A stretch of 64,000 bases of DNA from Physcia stellaris. Its lineage: Eukaryota; Ascomycota; Lecanoromycetes; Caliciales; Physciaceae. A program made the translations under genes and the position numbers. Positions 33,901 to 46,965 of the stretch are shown in pieces. The stretch covers positions 124,001 through 188,000 of the forward strand of contig JABSSW010000015.1 of NCBI GenBank assembly GCA_018902385.1. The letters are read 5' to 3'. Every line of letters begins with the position of its first letter. Position 1 is the stretch's first letter. The notes below the pieces were generated by a model that did not search any database, had not been told where the DNA came from, and was given only the letters and a program-made list of their open reading frames with translations.

Positions 33901-36900
33901 TATTGAATTCGACGAAAATATTTAAAAAATTAAACAAAATTTCGAATCGACACGTACAAAAATTTGTCGTCGTAAAACGATCGAAAAATTGCGCAAATCA
34001 ACGCGATTGAAAACGTAAAATATATATTTCATGTTCAAATTTTAAGTTTGTTTTGACAATTTTCATTTTGACGATTGATTTGATGATTTTGATTTTTACG
34101 AAACGTGTTTCACAACAAAGTTCAAAAAAATTACAAAATTAAATAAATCGAAATCACGAAATCAAATCGATAAAATTTACAATTTTGATTTTGACGAAAA
34201 AATTTTGTTTTAAAACGAAAATTTTTGACAATCAAAAAAACGAATAAATTTATTGTTGACAATTTTGATTTTTACAAATGTCAATTTTCAACGAAATTCG
34301 AATTAAACGAAAAATTTTTTATCGAAAATTTTTCAAAAAATATTGAAAAAAAAATTTCAAATTTTGTCGCAATAAATTTATTGACGTAAAAAACGCGTTA
34401 AAACGTTAATTAAATATTGAAATTTATCAAAATAAACGATATTTTGAATCGCAAATAAACGAAAAAAATTAAACAACGAACGCGACAAAACGTTTGTTCA
34501 ACGAAAAACAATTAATGTCGATTCGACAATTGAAAAAATTTTTTCATTTCACAATTGAAAACGTCACAATAAATGAAATTTGATTCACGTTATCGATTCA
34601 CGTTGAAAACTTATGAAAAAATTTTCATCATTTAAATTACAATGAACATTTGTCATGATAATGAAAATAAATCGTAAAAATAAAAATGAATGAAAATCAA
34701 AATTACAAATTTATTTATATTTGAAATGACGCGAAAAAAGTCGTTATCAAAATACAAATGCGAAAAACGAAAAAAACAAAAAAACGATATTCAAACGTTC
34801 GATTCGAACGAAAATTTCAAAAATGAGAAAAATTTTCATTTTTGCGTTTTATCATTAAATTATTTGAACGATGACAAATAAAAATCAAATTGAAATTATA
34901 TGTTTACAACAGACACGAATAAATTATCATTTATTTCGAAAATCAAAGAAAATTTGAATAAAACGTAAAAAAATCGTTTACGTCAAAAAAAAACGAAACA
35001 AAAACAAAAAAAAAACAAAATTTTTCAAAAATCGAATTTGAACGATTATTTAAAAAATAAAAAAAAAAAATTTTGATTTTAACGTTTTTCGCATTTCGAA
35101 TCATTTGAATCATACAAAAATTGATTTAAATTGTTTATTTCAATGTCGAAAAACAAAACGTCGACACGAAAATCGAAAATTACGTTCAAAAAAATTGAAT
35201 TTGCAAAAAAAAATCGCAAAAATGTTTGTTTTCGTTTGTTCAACAAAAACAATAAATTGTTTAATTCGAACAAATATTGATTTGAAAAACGAATTATCGT
35301 TTGCGTTTATAAATGTCGTAATATATTGCAAATAACAATATTACGATTAACAAAAATTTTGTATGATCGCGAATATCAACATTGAAAATTACAAATAAAT
35401 TTTAATTCGAAAATCGCGCAAACAAAAATTGACGTTAAACAAAAATTTTTTTCACGAAATTTTTTAAACGAAAAAATTGAAAAAAATTAATTATACGCAA
35501 AAAAATATCGACAATGATTCGATTTTGAAAATCAAAATTTTAAAGAAAAAAACAAATGTTATGTTTTGTCAAATCGTCAAACACGTTAATTTGATCGAAT
35601 TTAATTTGTCAAAAATGATCGATAAAATAAAAAATTTCGAAAATTTTCGAAAATTTTTTCGTTTTCACGCGAACGAAATTTTATTATTATTCACAATTTT
35701 TCACGATAATTCATTATCGTTTCGTAAACATTGCGTTTGTTTGTATTATTGAACATTCGATCGTATATTTTTAAAATTATCGATTTATTTTTTTTTTACA
35801 TTAAAAAATAAAATTTATTCATCGTAAATTTTCGCACGTATCAAAATTTTCGATTAAAAAAATTTTCATAACGCGTACGCAATTTTATGCGATGTTAATT
35901 TAACATCGTTCGTAATATTTCGTTTACGTTTAAAAATTTTTGTGAATGTGAAAAATTTACATTGTTGTTTATTTTTGAAAAAATTAATTTAAAACATGCG
36001 TTTGAATTGTCGATTTCGTCGATAAATTCGTTGATTTCGAATTTTTTTCATTTGATGTAATAAATTTATCGTTTTTTCAATGCATTGATTTGAATTTTTT
36101 GTTTTTTCGAAATTATAAACGTTAAAAAAAAATTTCGTCAAAAATTAATGCAAGAAAAAATTGATACAAACGTCGAAAAATTCGAAACGATTACAAATCA
36201 AAAATTATTTTGCGTGATTTTTCGACAAAATCGTTTTTCAAATAATTCGTTTATATTTTGTAAACGATGAAAAATTTTAATATCGTTTTTTCATTTTCGT
36301 TTTCAAAAAACATTATTTTTTTGATTTTAATGAAATCGCGACGATCAAAAAAAATATTTTGTATTGAATAATAATGTTTTCGTTATAATTATAAACAAAT
36401 TTGATTTTTGTATTGACAATTTTATTGAAATACAATTAAAAATATTTTCGCGAATGTTTACATAAAAATTCAATTAATATAATTTGTCAAAAAAATTAAC
36501 AATTTTTTAAAATTTAATGTCTTGAAATTTTGACACTTTTTGATTGCAAACGAATTTTGTCGATGTATGTTAAAAAAATAACGAAATTAATTTCAATAAA
36601 TGATAATCGTCATGATTCAAAAATAAATTATGAAAATCGAAATTGTAAACAAATTTTAAAGTTTTTGTTACATTTAAATCAATTACAACAAAAATACGTA
36701 AAATGATAATCGAAAATACAAAATCAAAATTTTAATATTTCAACAAGAATTTTCAATTTCATTAAAAATATTCAATCAAATCAGATTTGAAATTCAAATT
36801 GCAATTTCGAATAATATTCAAATTTTTGAAACAAATCAATACATTAATAATTTTCAAATTCAGCAATAACATTTATTTATCGAATTTTTTTTTACGAATT

Positions 36901-39900
36901 TTTCAAAAAAAATAACGTTTATTTATTCATTCGAATTTTTCAACGAATGAATTTAAAGAAAAGAATTCAATCAATTGTTCAATTCGTATTTTTGCGAATT
37001 TTGATTTTTCATTTTCGAATCGTCGTTAAAATTTAAAAAATCGTTTGATTTTGATTTCAAAATATTTGATTCAAAAATTTATTTTTTTCGTTGAAAATCG
37101 ACGAAAAAACGTATTTCAAAAAAATGTTGCATCGAAATGCAATTTCATTCAAAAAAAAACAAAAAAATTAATTTACGAAAGACATTCGAAATTGAAAATA
37201 AAAACAAATTCAAAAAATCGCGTTTGAAATGAATCAATAAATTTTAAAAAATTATCGTTTGATCAAAAAAAATCAATTTGATTGAAAATATTTTAATCGA
37301 TCGATTTTGCAAAACAAATTGTTCAACAACGATCAAATGTCAAAAAACGAAATTATTCGATCAATCGAAATTTCGAATTTTTTTCGAATCGTATTTTTCA
37401 AATTTTCATTCGACGAATCATTTTCATTCAATGTTTGAATGCGAAAGAAAATTTGTTTCAAAAATTTGAAGTTTTTATTTGTTGAATTCGTGCGATTGAC
37501 GATTAATTTTTTGAAAAATTTTTTTTCGTTTATTTCAAAAAAACATTTGAATTTTTTTGATCAGAAATAAAAAACGATTTCAAAAATTTTTCGAAAATCA
37601 AATTCGAATCATTCAATTCGAAAATTTCTGTTTTTTTTATCGAAATTTCGTCGAAATTTTTCGTTATCGTTTAAAATCAAAAAAAATCGACGTATTTTGA
37701 ATCAAATTTCGAATTTTTTTAATTATTGATCGAAAAAAATTATTCAAAATTTTTTTGATGCGAATTAAATTCGAAATTTCAAAAAAAAATCATTTTCAAA
37801 TTCGAAATTATTTTCAGATTTAAAATCAACGATTTTTTTTATTTTCGATTACACGAATTTTTCAAATTTTAAATTGAAACATCATTTCATTTTGAAAAAT
37901 TTCAAAAATTGTTTTTTGATTACGAAAAAAATTCAAGAAATTTTCGATTTTTTTTTTAAAAACGAATTCAATTTCAAATTTATTTTTCGAATTTGTGAAA
38001 ATCAAATTCAAATTAACAAATCGATTACGTTATTTTCAATTCAATTAATCAAATTTTTTCAAATCGCAAATTTTCGATATTTTGAACAAAAATATATCAA
38101 TTGATGTTTTGATCGTTCGTAAAACGACGTTTTTCGATCAACAAATTTCGATTTGATTGAAAAAAAATTTTTCAAATTTCGATTGAAAATAAATTTATTT
38201 CGTTTTTTTATCGAAATTATTCGAAATTTGATTTTTCGAAATGTTTGTAAAATTCAAATTTCGAAAAATTGTTTATTTATTGATTTTTTTTCAATTCGAT
38301 AAAATTATTCGATGAATGATTGAAATAAATCGATTTTGTTTACGATTCATTCATGATATTGATTTTTCAACGAACATTTAAACGTATTCGAAAATCGATT
38401 TTTTTTCAAATCGATTGCGTTTGAAAAAATTCGAATAAATTTTGTTTTTTGAAATTTTCATTGTTGTTCAATTTCAAATTATACAAAATTTAAATCGATG
38501 ATCGATTCGAATGTAAAAACAAAATTTTCATTGTTTTATCGTGATTTTCAAAATTATTGAAATATTTTTCGTTTTAATGCGAAAACGATATTTGAAAAAA
38601 TTTTAAAAATGTATATGAATTTTTCAATTTTGTTTGATAATTTTTTGAATCAAATTTGTCGTTCGATTCAATTGATTTGAATAAATCGTAATCGATTTAC
38701 AAATAATTTCGTGTTCGTTTTTCGATGTTCATATTTTCAAAATATTTCGTTCGAAAATAAATTTGATTCAATCGAATAATTCGTTTTTACGAACAATGAT
38801 TTTAATGTAAAAAAATTTTGAAAATTTTTTTCGATTTTTGATTTTGAATATTTTTGAATTATTTTGAATCAATTGATTTGTTCGATTTGACGAAAATCAC
38901 AAAATGTATTCACGTAAAAAAATAATATGATTTTTCGTTTTTTGCAAAACGAAACATCAAAAAAATCGAAATTTGTTCGAAAAAAAAAACAAATTTTTTT
39001 GAAAACGTTCGTGTCAATTTTTCGTTTTTTCAATTTGATTTTCTGACAAAATTTTGTTCGAAAAATAAATTTGCATTCTTTACATCGTAAATTATTTTTT
39101 TCTTATCGATTTTTCGATCATTTTCGTTCATTTGATAACATTCGAAATTTTTTACAATGACAAAACAAACGAAAAATATCAAAATTTGACAATTGAAACA
39201 AAAATATTTGTATAATTCGATTTCATAATTTGCGAGAAATTTTATCAAAATTTGATTTTCAATTTGTTCAACGATTTGCATTTTGATTTTGAATATTGCA
39301 TTTATTCAAAACGAATTGATATTTTTTCGACAAGAAATGACGATTTCAAATTTATTAATTATAAATATCAAATTTCGTATCGATAATTTTCAAAATTTAT
39401 TTGAAAAATCACATTCAGAACGTTAATTTTCGAACACAAATTCGATCAATTGTTCGATTTATTTTTTTTTATCAAATCGATTTTATCGTGTCATATTTGA
39501 AATTATTAAATCATCAAATTTCGATTCGTTCGTTTTTACACTTTTCGTATCGATGCATGATTTATCGTTAAAATTTACGTCATATCACGTTGAAAGTTTG
39601 TTCGAAAATTTCAAACAACGCGTTTGAATTGTCGATTTCGAAAAAAATCACATCGTTGAAAAATTTTAAAATCGATAAAAAAAAATTTGCACGAAAATTT
39701 CAAATTAAATTGAATTTTCGTTAAGATACGAAAAAAACGCAAAAAAACGAAAACGATTGTTATGAAAAAATGTTGAAATACAATTTTCGCAAATGTTTTG
39801 AAACGATTGCAAATCAAGAATTCAATTAATATAATTTGACGAAAAAAATATTAATACGTTTTGTTAAAATTAATGTTTTGATTTTTCATTTTTGTGCTTT

Positions 39901-40759
39901 CATCTGCATGTATGACATCACGACAAAAATAACGAAATTCAAAACAATAAAATGATAATCATTTGATTTTTTTCAATAAATTTGTTTTTTTTTTTTTCGA
40001 ACAATGATTTAATATTAACGAACGAATAACATTTGCATTTTCAAACGCGTATGTAATTTATCGACGATTTAATATTTGTTCAAATTTCAATAAAATTTGT
40101 TGAATTGTCGTTGATTATTGAATTCGTGTTTATACGATTACAAATATATGCATTTGTTTTTTTTTTTGTTTCAAATCAAAATTTTATAAACAGTTTTTGC
40201 ATTTTGAATTATTGTTCGAATTTGATTTTCGATTGTTTTTATAACACGTTTTATTACGTCGTTTTGAATGAAATTGTAAAAAACGATATATTGTAAAACA
40301 ATGTCGATAAATTCGTATCAAAATCGAATATAAATTTCAATTTTTTGACGTTATCACAACGTATTGTTTGTAATTTTCGTTGAATTTTTAATTTTATTTT
40401 CAATTTTCATTTGTTGAAAATTTTTGATGCATCAATTCGTTTGCGAAAAAATAAAATTCACGTTCGTCGAAAATGATTATTCACGATTTTTAAAAATATT
40501 CGTAATCGAATTTTGAAACAAATAAAAATTCGCAAATATCGATAAATATCAATTTCAATATATGAATTTTGCGTTCGATTAAACGACGATTATATGTATT
40601 AATCATTTTCGTAATTGCATATATTTTACATAAATCGTTACGATTTTCGACAATGAAAATTGATTTGCGTAAAATTGTAATTTTGTGTAAATTTCGAAAT
40701 TTTGCAAATTTTATATAATCAAAACGTCGATGTTATAATTTATACAAATCATATTTTTT
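30985..40759. repeat. AT-rich degraded DNA without identifiable element
   Basis: Open frames here are products of A/T runs and have no domain I can name. A Copia-1-like fragment (matching about 21170-21200) sits directly at the right end of Gypsy-1 (30986-31025), suggesting Gypsy-1 inserted into older Copia sequence. Confidence 0.6.
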
Positions 40760-43660
40760 TTAATCAACATTTGAATCGACATTCGAATCAATATTTGATA
40801 ATTGAAAATCGATTTCGATATTATTTCGAAAATTAATATTTGTATCGAACAAAATTTCGTTCGAATTCACGATTGTTGATATTGCAAATAAAACAAACAA
40901 AATTTTAAAAAATTCAATTGCAAACATCGTGTTGTTCGTTAACAATGCGTATTTTTTAAATTTTAATGTAATTTTGTTTATTATGTAAACATTTTTTTGA
41001 ACGAATGTTCGAAATATTTCAACGTTTTGTTTATTGCGCATGAACAAATTATCGTCATTGAAATTTTTTATCAAATTTTTTTTGATAAAATGTTTGTCGA
41101 ATAAAAAATTGACGTCGAAATTAAATACATAAAATATTTTCGTCAACGTGTTTTTATCGTTTTTGACGCGTATCGTCGTTGAATCACATTAATTTGAATA
41201 CAATTTTTTTTTCGATTTTAATCGTGCGTTTTTAATCGATTTGAAAAATTCATTAAAAAATCGAAAATCGTCAATTATGTAAAACGAAACGTCGATGTTT
41301 ACAATTCAAACGAATTTGAAAAATTTATTGATCAATTTTTTGAATAAAACGACGATTTTTTCATATGTTTTTCATTGTTTGAATCGATATCGATGTCGAA
41401 ATTTGAATTGTTGTTGAACGAAAAAAATCGACGACGTTATACGTTTTGTATTTTTTATTTTGCGTAAAAAATTTTTAATTTTTTGTTTTTTCGTTCATTT
41501 TTTTAATTTTTTAAAAAATCGCATTTTGCGATTCGATGTAAATTATCGCAAAAAAACATTTCGTTTTTTTTGTTTTAATTTTGAAACGACGAAAATTTTC
41601 GTCGAAATTGAAAAATCGTCGTTGAAATATACAATAAAATTGACAACGATTATTTTTGATTATCAATGTCGATTCGACGATTTTGTTCGCAATAAATTGT
41701 GTTTTTTTTTTTTTTGCAATTTTTGAATAAATTTATCGATATCGAAATTGTTTTGTGCGTCGATTGCATCACGAATGACATTGTATTCGACAAACAAAAA
41801 TGTTAAAAATGTTTGAAAACGACGTTTTGATTTCGACAAATTCGTTATGTTTGATTGCATATTTACAATTTTGCGATTTTTTTTGATGATATTAATGTAA
41901 ACGATTTCGATAATCATATTTGAAAACTTTTTGTAATTCATGAATTTTTGCAACAATTGTCGTTCAATTGTAACAAATTTTTGTTTGTATTTGTTGACAA
42001 AAATTTTTCAAATTTTTTTGACAATTTTCAATTTCGTTATCAATTTTTGATTATCGTCATCGATACATTCGATGAATTGATATTGTGTTTTTGCGTCGAA
42101 TTTTTTTTTAATTTTTTTTTTATCAAAATTCAAATCGACATTTTATTTTGATTTTCGAAAATTATTCGACAACAATTTCGACACATAATTTGAATCGACG
42201 ATCATTCAAATTTTTTCGTCGATAAATTATTGTTTCATTAATTTGAATTATTTTTCGCAATTTTGACGAATAAAAATATCGCAAATTCGACGCGCGTTGA
42301 ATTTGTTGAATTCGAAATCGTTCATGATACGTGATGTGATATGTAAATATGTATTCGAATGTAAATTTTTTTTATTGTCGTGTGTTTTTTCGTGAAATTG
42401 TCGATCGAATCGTGTAAATTTTTTTTATTGTTTTAACGCGATCGAACGATGAAATTTTTTTCACAATTGTTTGATTTTCGTGATTTCGTGATCGAACGAT
42501 TGACGTTGACAATCACAAAAAATTTATGTTAATTCGAATTTTATAATTTATTGAACGAATATGAATGATTGTCATTGCATTGCATGCAATATTATCGAAA
42601 TTACGTACAAAAATAAATACAATTTTGATTGCGCAAATGTTTTTAATAATAATCGATTTTAACACGTTTTGTTTAATCGATCAATCAAAAATTTTAATTT
42701 TATTCGTGTTTATATTTCAGTTTTTTGTTATCGTATTTTTCAACAAAAACGACGTTTTGATTTGAATAAATTCGTTATGTTTGATTGCATATTTGCAATT
42801 TTGCGATTTTTTAATAATATCGATATAAACGATTTCAATAATTACGTTTGAAAATTTTTTGTAATTTATAAATTTTTGCAAATATTGTTTTTCAAATGTA
42901 ACAAATTTTTGTTTGTATTTGTTGACAAAAATTTTCAATTTTTTTAACAATTTTCAATTTCGTCATCAATTTTTGATTATCGTTATCGATACATTCGATA
43001 AATTGATATTGTGTTTTTGCATCAAATTTTTTTAATGTTTTTTTTATCAAAATTCAAATCGACGTTTCAATTTGATTTTCGAAAATTATTCGACAATAAT
43101 TTCGACACATAATTTGAATCGACGATTATTCAAATTTTTCGTCGATAAATTATTGTTTCATTAATTTAAATTATTTTTCGCAATTTTGACGAATAAAAAT
43201 ATCGCAAATTCGACGCGCATTGAATTTGTTGAATTCGAAATCGTTCATGATGCGTGATATAATATGTAAATATATATTCGAATGTAAATTTTTTTTATTA
43301 TCGTGTGTTTTTCGTGAAATTGTCAATCGAATCGTGTAATTTTTTATTGTTTTAACGCGATCGAACGATAAATTTTTTCATAATTGTTTGATTTTCATAA
43401 TTTCGAAATCGAACGATTGACGTTAACAATCATAAAAAATTTATGTTAATTCGAATTTATAATTTATTGAACGAATGTGAATAATTATCATTGTATTACA
43501 TGCAATATTATCAAAATTACGTACAGAAATAAATACAATTTGATTGCGCAAATGTTTTTAATAATAATCGATTTTAATACATTTCGTTTAATCGATTAAT
43601 CAGAAATTTTTAATCATATTCGTGTTTATTTTTTAATTTTTTATTATCGTATTTTTCAAC
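40760..43660 (-). mobile_element. Decayed Copia relic (Copia-2), rearranged
   Basis: On the minus strand, 41146-40760 reads FYVFNFDVNFLFDKHF, as in the Copia protease-integrase junction (YVPxFxxNLLS...), followed by a gag-pre-integrase-like stretch. A degenerate zinc-knuckle-like sequence lies near 41575-41530, and gag-like sequence (EYNVIRDAIDAQ) is at 41956-41663. Reverse-strand sequence at 42560-42747, repeated at about 43450-43660, matches Copia-1 at 21041-21250. The order is not that of an intact element. Confidence 0.55.
41819..43660. repeat. ~930-bp tandem duplication within Copia-2
   Basis: Copy 1 (41819-42749) and copy 2 (42750-about 43660) align along their length, both opening ACGACGTTTTGATTT and both ending near CGTATTTTTCAACAA. 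They differ by transitions and small indels. The transitions here include many CpA/TpG and CpG changes. Confidence 0.75.
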
Positions 43661-44960
43661 AATTTTCGATAATTTGAAAATTGTCACAATCGTCGTTAAA
43701 ACGATTGTAAAAATCGTTAAAATTTTTGTCGAAAAATCGACGAAATATTATCGTTCGAAATTGAAAATCGAATAACGATAAACATATTTTTGCGAATTAA
43801 TAATTTTTTTTTTTTTCGTTTCGTTAATATTGACGATGATAAATTCATCAATTTTCAACGTGTTTTTTCGTATAATTTTATTCAAAATTTGAAATTGTTT
43901 TGATTTATAAATATAATACGAATCACGAATTTTCGTGATACAACAACACGAAAACGAAATTTTTTTGATTCATTATCGTCAACAAATTTCGCATGTATGT
44001 TAATTAAATCATTGACAAATCGTATCGCATCGTTGTCGACGCGATAAAAAAAACGATTTGAAAATAAATTATTAAATAACGAAAAAAATCTTTTTGAATT
44101 TGATCATTTAAATCGTTTCGTCGACAAAAATGATTTTATTTGACGTTAAAACAAAGATTTTTATCGAATTTCAACATATTTTTGATTTTGAATTTGTCGA
44201 TTCGAATATTTTCGAAATATTTGCGATCGATAATCGAAAAAATAACAAACAAAACAATTTTTACGATTTGTTAATTAAAATTAATAAAAACGTTCGAAAT
44301 TTCGCGAACATCGCAATTGCGTATAAATTGTGAAAAAAAAAATTGTAATACAACGAAAAAAATAAAATGCACGTTTGACATAAAAAAAACGTATTATCGT
44401 TGATTGACGACGAAAATATTTGAAAAATTAACGAAATCGCACGATTTCGTTTCAATTGCATTTTTTTTATTTGATATTTCGTCGCGTCGATGTCGTTTTT
44501 TTGTTTAAAAATGAAAAATTTTTGTTTGTTTGCGTTGATGAATTCGTTTTTCACGAATTTTTTCATATCGAAAAAACGAAAAAACGATTGACGAAATCGA
44601 AATCGCGACGTTGAATTTGACGTTAAATAAATGATTTTTTTAATATCGACGAAACGTGTTTAACGAAACGTGAAATCATCGAAAATAACATTCGATTTTT
44701 TCGAAAATTTAACATTTGATTTGTTAATGTTTGATTATTTGACGATTTTTTGTTTAATTATAATAACGACGACGTGAATACGCGACGCGTGTATAAACAA
44801 AAAATGAATGATTTGATACGAAAATATCGAAAAAATAATATTTGAAATTGTAATATCAAAACAACAACGAATTGATATACACAATTTCGATATATTGAAA
44901 ACGAAACGTTTCGAAAAATGAAAAACAAAAAAAAAACAATGAACGATCGTTTGCAATATA
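43661..44960. repeat. AT-rich degraded DNA up to the right edge of block 1
   Basis: No domain recognised. The edge is sharp: composition returns to normal within about 100 bp around 44960-45020. Confidence 0.6.
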
Positions 44961-45843
44961 ACGAGCAAAAAATCCGAGCAATTTTTTTGACGATTGAATT
45001 TTCATGCGTCTTTTTTGCATCAGCATTTCTGTCCAGCAGATCGAGTAGATTTGCAGGACGACACGACGATGAACGCAGCCCAGCTATCTGCCTTGATACG
45101 CGACAAGCTTCAGGGACTAATTTTCAACGAAAGCTGTGTATCACTTTGTACGTTGTGTTGGAACGAAACAGAGGCTTAATCTGTGCCTCTAGAGTTTTTA
45201 TTTTGCGCTCATATGTTATTCGTAATCTTGCGAATGTGCGAATTTCGCGGGCGGAATTAAAATGGAAGTTTGATTTGAGCAAGGTGCGCTATATCTCGAA
45301 ACCTACCATGAGCGACTGGAAGCGCAAAGCAGGTTCTCATGCAGTACAGCTTCTCACCAATGCTATGGTTCAAAAAACGAAAGGGAAGTAAATTTTGGCT
45401 GGTTCGATCGGGGGTCCAGATTTTCGGACAAATTTGCTGGGTAAGTGTATGGCTGTCAAGATTTAATGCTAATCTTCAATGGAAATCTAAACGAGTTTCG
45501 ACGGATGTCATAAGGTTGCAATCTTTGACTTGGATGGAATTGAGAGCTTACTGACAATATAGTAGAGAGTATCGAAAATTTCCACGCTATCTGACAATAA
45601 CCGAAAAATTTCCTTCCTTGGGATCTTTATTGCTGAAAAACCGTCTAGCGAAACAAGGGCCATAATAGACCTCACCAAACTTGTCCAAGAACACTGACCC
45701 GAGTTTGGCAGTGACACTGATTCAAAGCGGCCTCGTGTGGCTCTCAATCTATCAAGCCTCAGTCGGATAAATAATCCCTAAAGTAGAGATCGAAATTATA
45801 TGTCAAAACTCGGGGTAGAGGCATCTCCCACGGCGAGCCTGAC
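44961..45843. other. Block edge and gene-free stretch
   Basis: From about 45020 the DNA is of ordinary composition. A frame through about 45000-45390 is open and not AT-biased and may be the relic of a gene cut by the AT-rich block, but I see no domain and no sure start. Confidence 0.35.
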
Positions 45844-46965
45844 TTAGTTGAGATTGTCCTGGCTCTCAATGCCTTCCTTCAGCAGGTGCATCGATTTGCG
45901 TGCGTTCTCCATCTCCTCTAGTACCTTCAGAGGCTCCTCGACGAACTCCTTTTTCGAGGTCGTGCCATTGGCGTGGTAATATTCAAAGGAAACCTTGGTG
46001 CCTGAGGTACCATCAGGAAGCTTCACGGCTTCTGTCTTGGCACCCTGCACCATGATCGACGATGGGCTTGGAAGGAAATCCTCCCAGGGGTCCGGGTCCA
46101 CCGTTCGAGAATCATCATTCGAGATAGCACCGTTGGTAATCGGCGCATACATTTGGGGTGGTATTGGAGATGGTGAAAAGTTGTACGGCTGTCCTTGCTC
46201 GAACATTTGCGCCAAATTGGACTCAGAGATCCCGATATCGGCTACAATTGTTGGGTCAGTTCTTGAGAACACCATCGCGGGTCCCTCCACGGTTCCATAG
46301 GTGACCCACTCCCAAGCGGGCATCGCACGGCTGTTTATGATGGAAGCGATCCACTGACCCCGAGGCATCGCGCTGCTTCCAGTCGCTTCGTGGATCTTCT
46401 CAAAATCCATCTTAGTTTTTTGTACTTCGGACGCGAACCATTCACCCCTGGCTTTGAAATTAGGAATCAGAATGTTATCACAGTTCTGGACTGTCTGATA
46501 GTCTCCAGCCCTGAGAGATCTCTGACGGGCCTCTTGTGTCAATTTTACCAATTCTAAAGTGCTCTTGAGATTGTGATTTGACACGGCAATAGCTCTTTTT
46601 GCAGCTTCGAAGCGAGTTTTCGCAGCATATTCATCTTGAGCTTTCCTAACTTTACCAGGTATCAGGGCTCCAGTAGCATCGTGCGCTAGAAGATCTTCGA
46701 ACGCATCCCTCCAATTTCGAGAGGGCATGTCACGTTCCACCCGGAGGGGCGAGTAAGGGCTAGCAATGATGTATCCAACAGGCCACATGCGGGGTGTCAC
46801 GCAGTAGGTTGAGAATAAGTGCTTGAAGCCATCAACCCAGGTCATGTTCGATGTGTCTGGTCTGCCACAGGTATGGCAAGCTGTACCGAATGATGGAAAA
46901 TTTTGTGCGTCTCCATAGCCGGATGAAGGGTCCATCGCCGCAGTCCTTGATCCTGACCTGATCAA
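45844..46965 (-). CDS. Hypothetical protein, single exon (373 or 363 aa)
   Basis: Long uninterrupted frame of ordinary composition ending TGA-free until TAG at 45844-45846. ATG at 46965 is the first start; ATG at 46935 (MDPSSGYGDA) is equally good. Near the N terminus is CHTCGRPDTS, a single CxxC pair. The middle (about 110-200) is charged and helical, with EAAKRAIAVSNHNLKST and KTKMDFEKIHEATG. WEWVTYGTVEGP is followed by a Pro/Ser-rich linker. The end is a short strand-rich part (KVSFEYYHANGTTSKKEFV) and an acidic helix. No signal peptide or membrane segment. I do not recognise the family. The length without stops and balanced composition argue for a real gene. Confidence 0.65.
   Translation of the reverse strand: MIRSGSRTAAMDPSSGYGDAQNFPSFGTACHTCGRPDTSNMTWVDGFKHLFSTYCVTPRMWPVGYIIASPYSPLRVERDMPSRNWRDAFEDLLAHDATGALIPGKVRKAQDEYAAKTRFEAAKRAIAVSNHNLKSTLELVKLTQEARQRSLRAGDYQTVQNCDNILIPNFKARGEWFASEVQKTKMDFEKIHEATGSSAMPRGQWIASIINSRAMPAWEWVTYGTVEGPAMVFSRTDPTIVADIGISESNLAQMFEQGQPYNFSPSPIPPQMYAPITNGAISNDDSRTVDPDPWEDFLPSPSSIMVQGAKTEAVKLPDGTSGTKVSFEYYHANGTTSKKEFVEEPLKVLEEMENARKSMHLLKEGIESQDNLN

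Larger units (their letters stand above)
18401..44960. repeat. AT-rich block 1: RIP-like-degraded transposon graveyard (~26.5 kb)
   Basis: Composition changes abruptly to long A and T runs. Surviving C and G are almost all in CpA/TpG or CpG, with CpT/ApG and CpC/GpG nearly absent over kilobases. Many stop codons interrupt recognisable transposon proteins. No intact gene is seen. Individual elements are listed separately. Confidence 0.9.

Noticed and set aside
18847-44333. Many 60-145 codon frames in AT-rich block 1
   Set aside because: Composed of Lys/Asn/Ile/Phe from A/T runs, on both strands equally; only those matching transposon domains were used.
18401-44960. Mitochondrial DNA insertion as the reason for AT-richness
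   Set aside because: Retrotransposon gag, protease, reverse transcriptase and integrase signatures with transition-type damage explain it; no mitochondrial genes were recognised.
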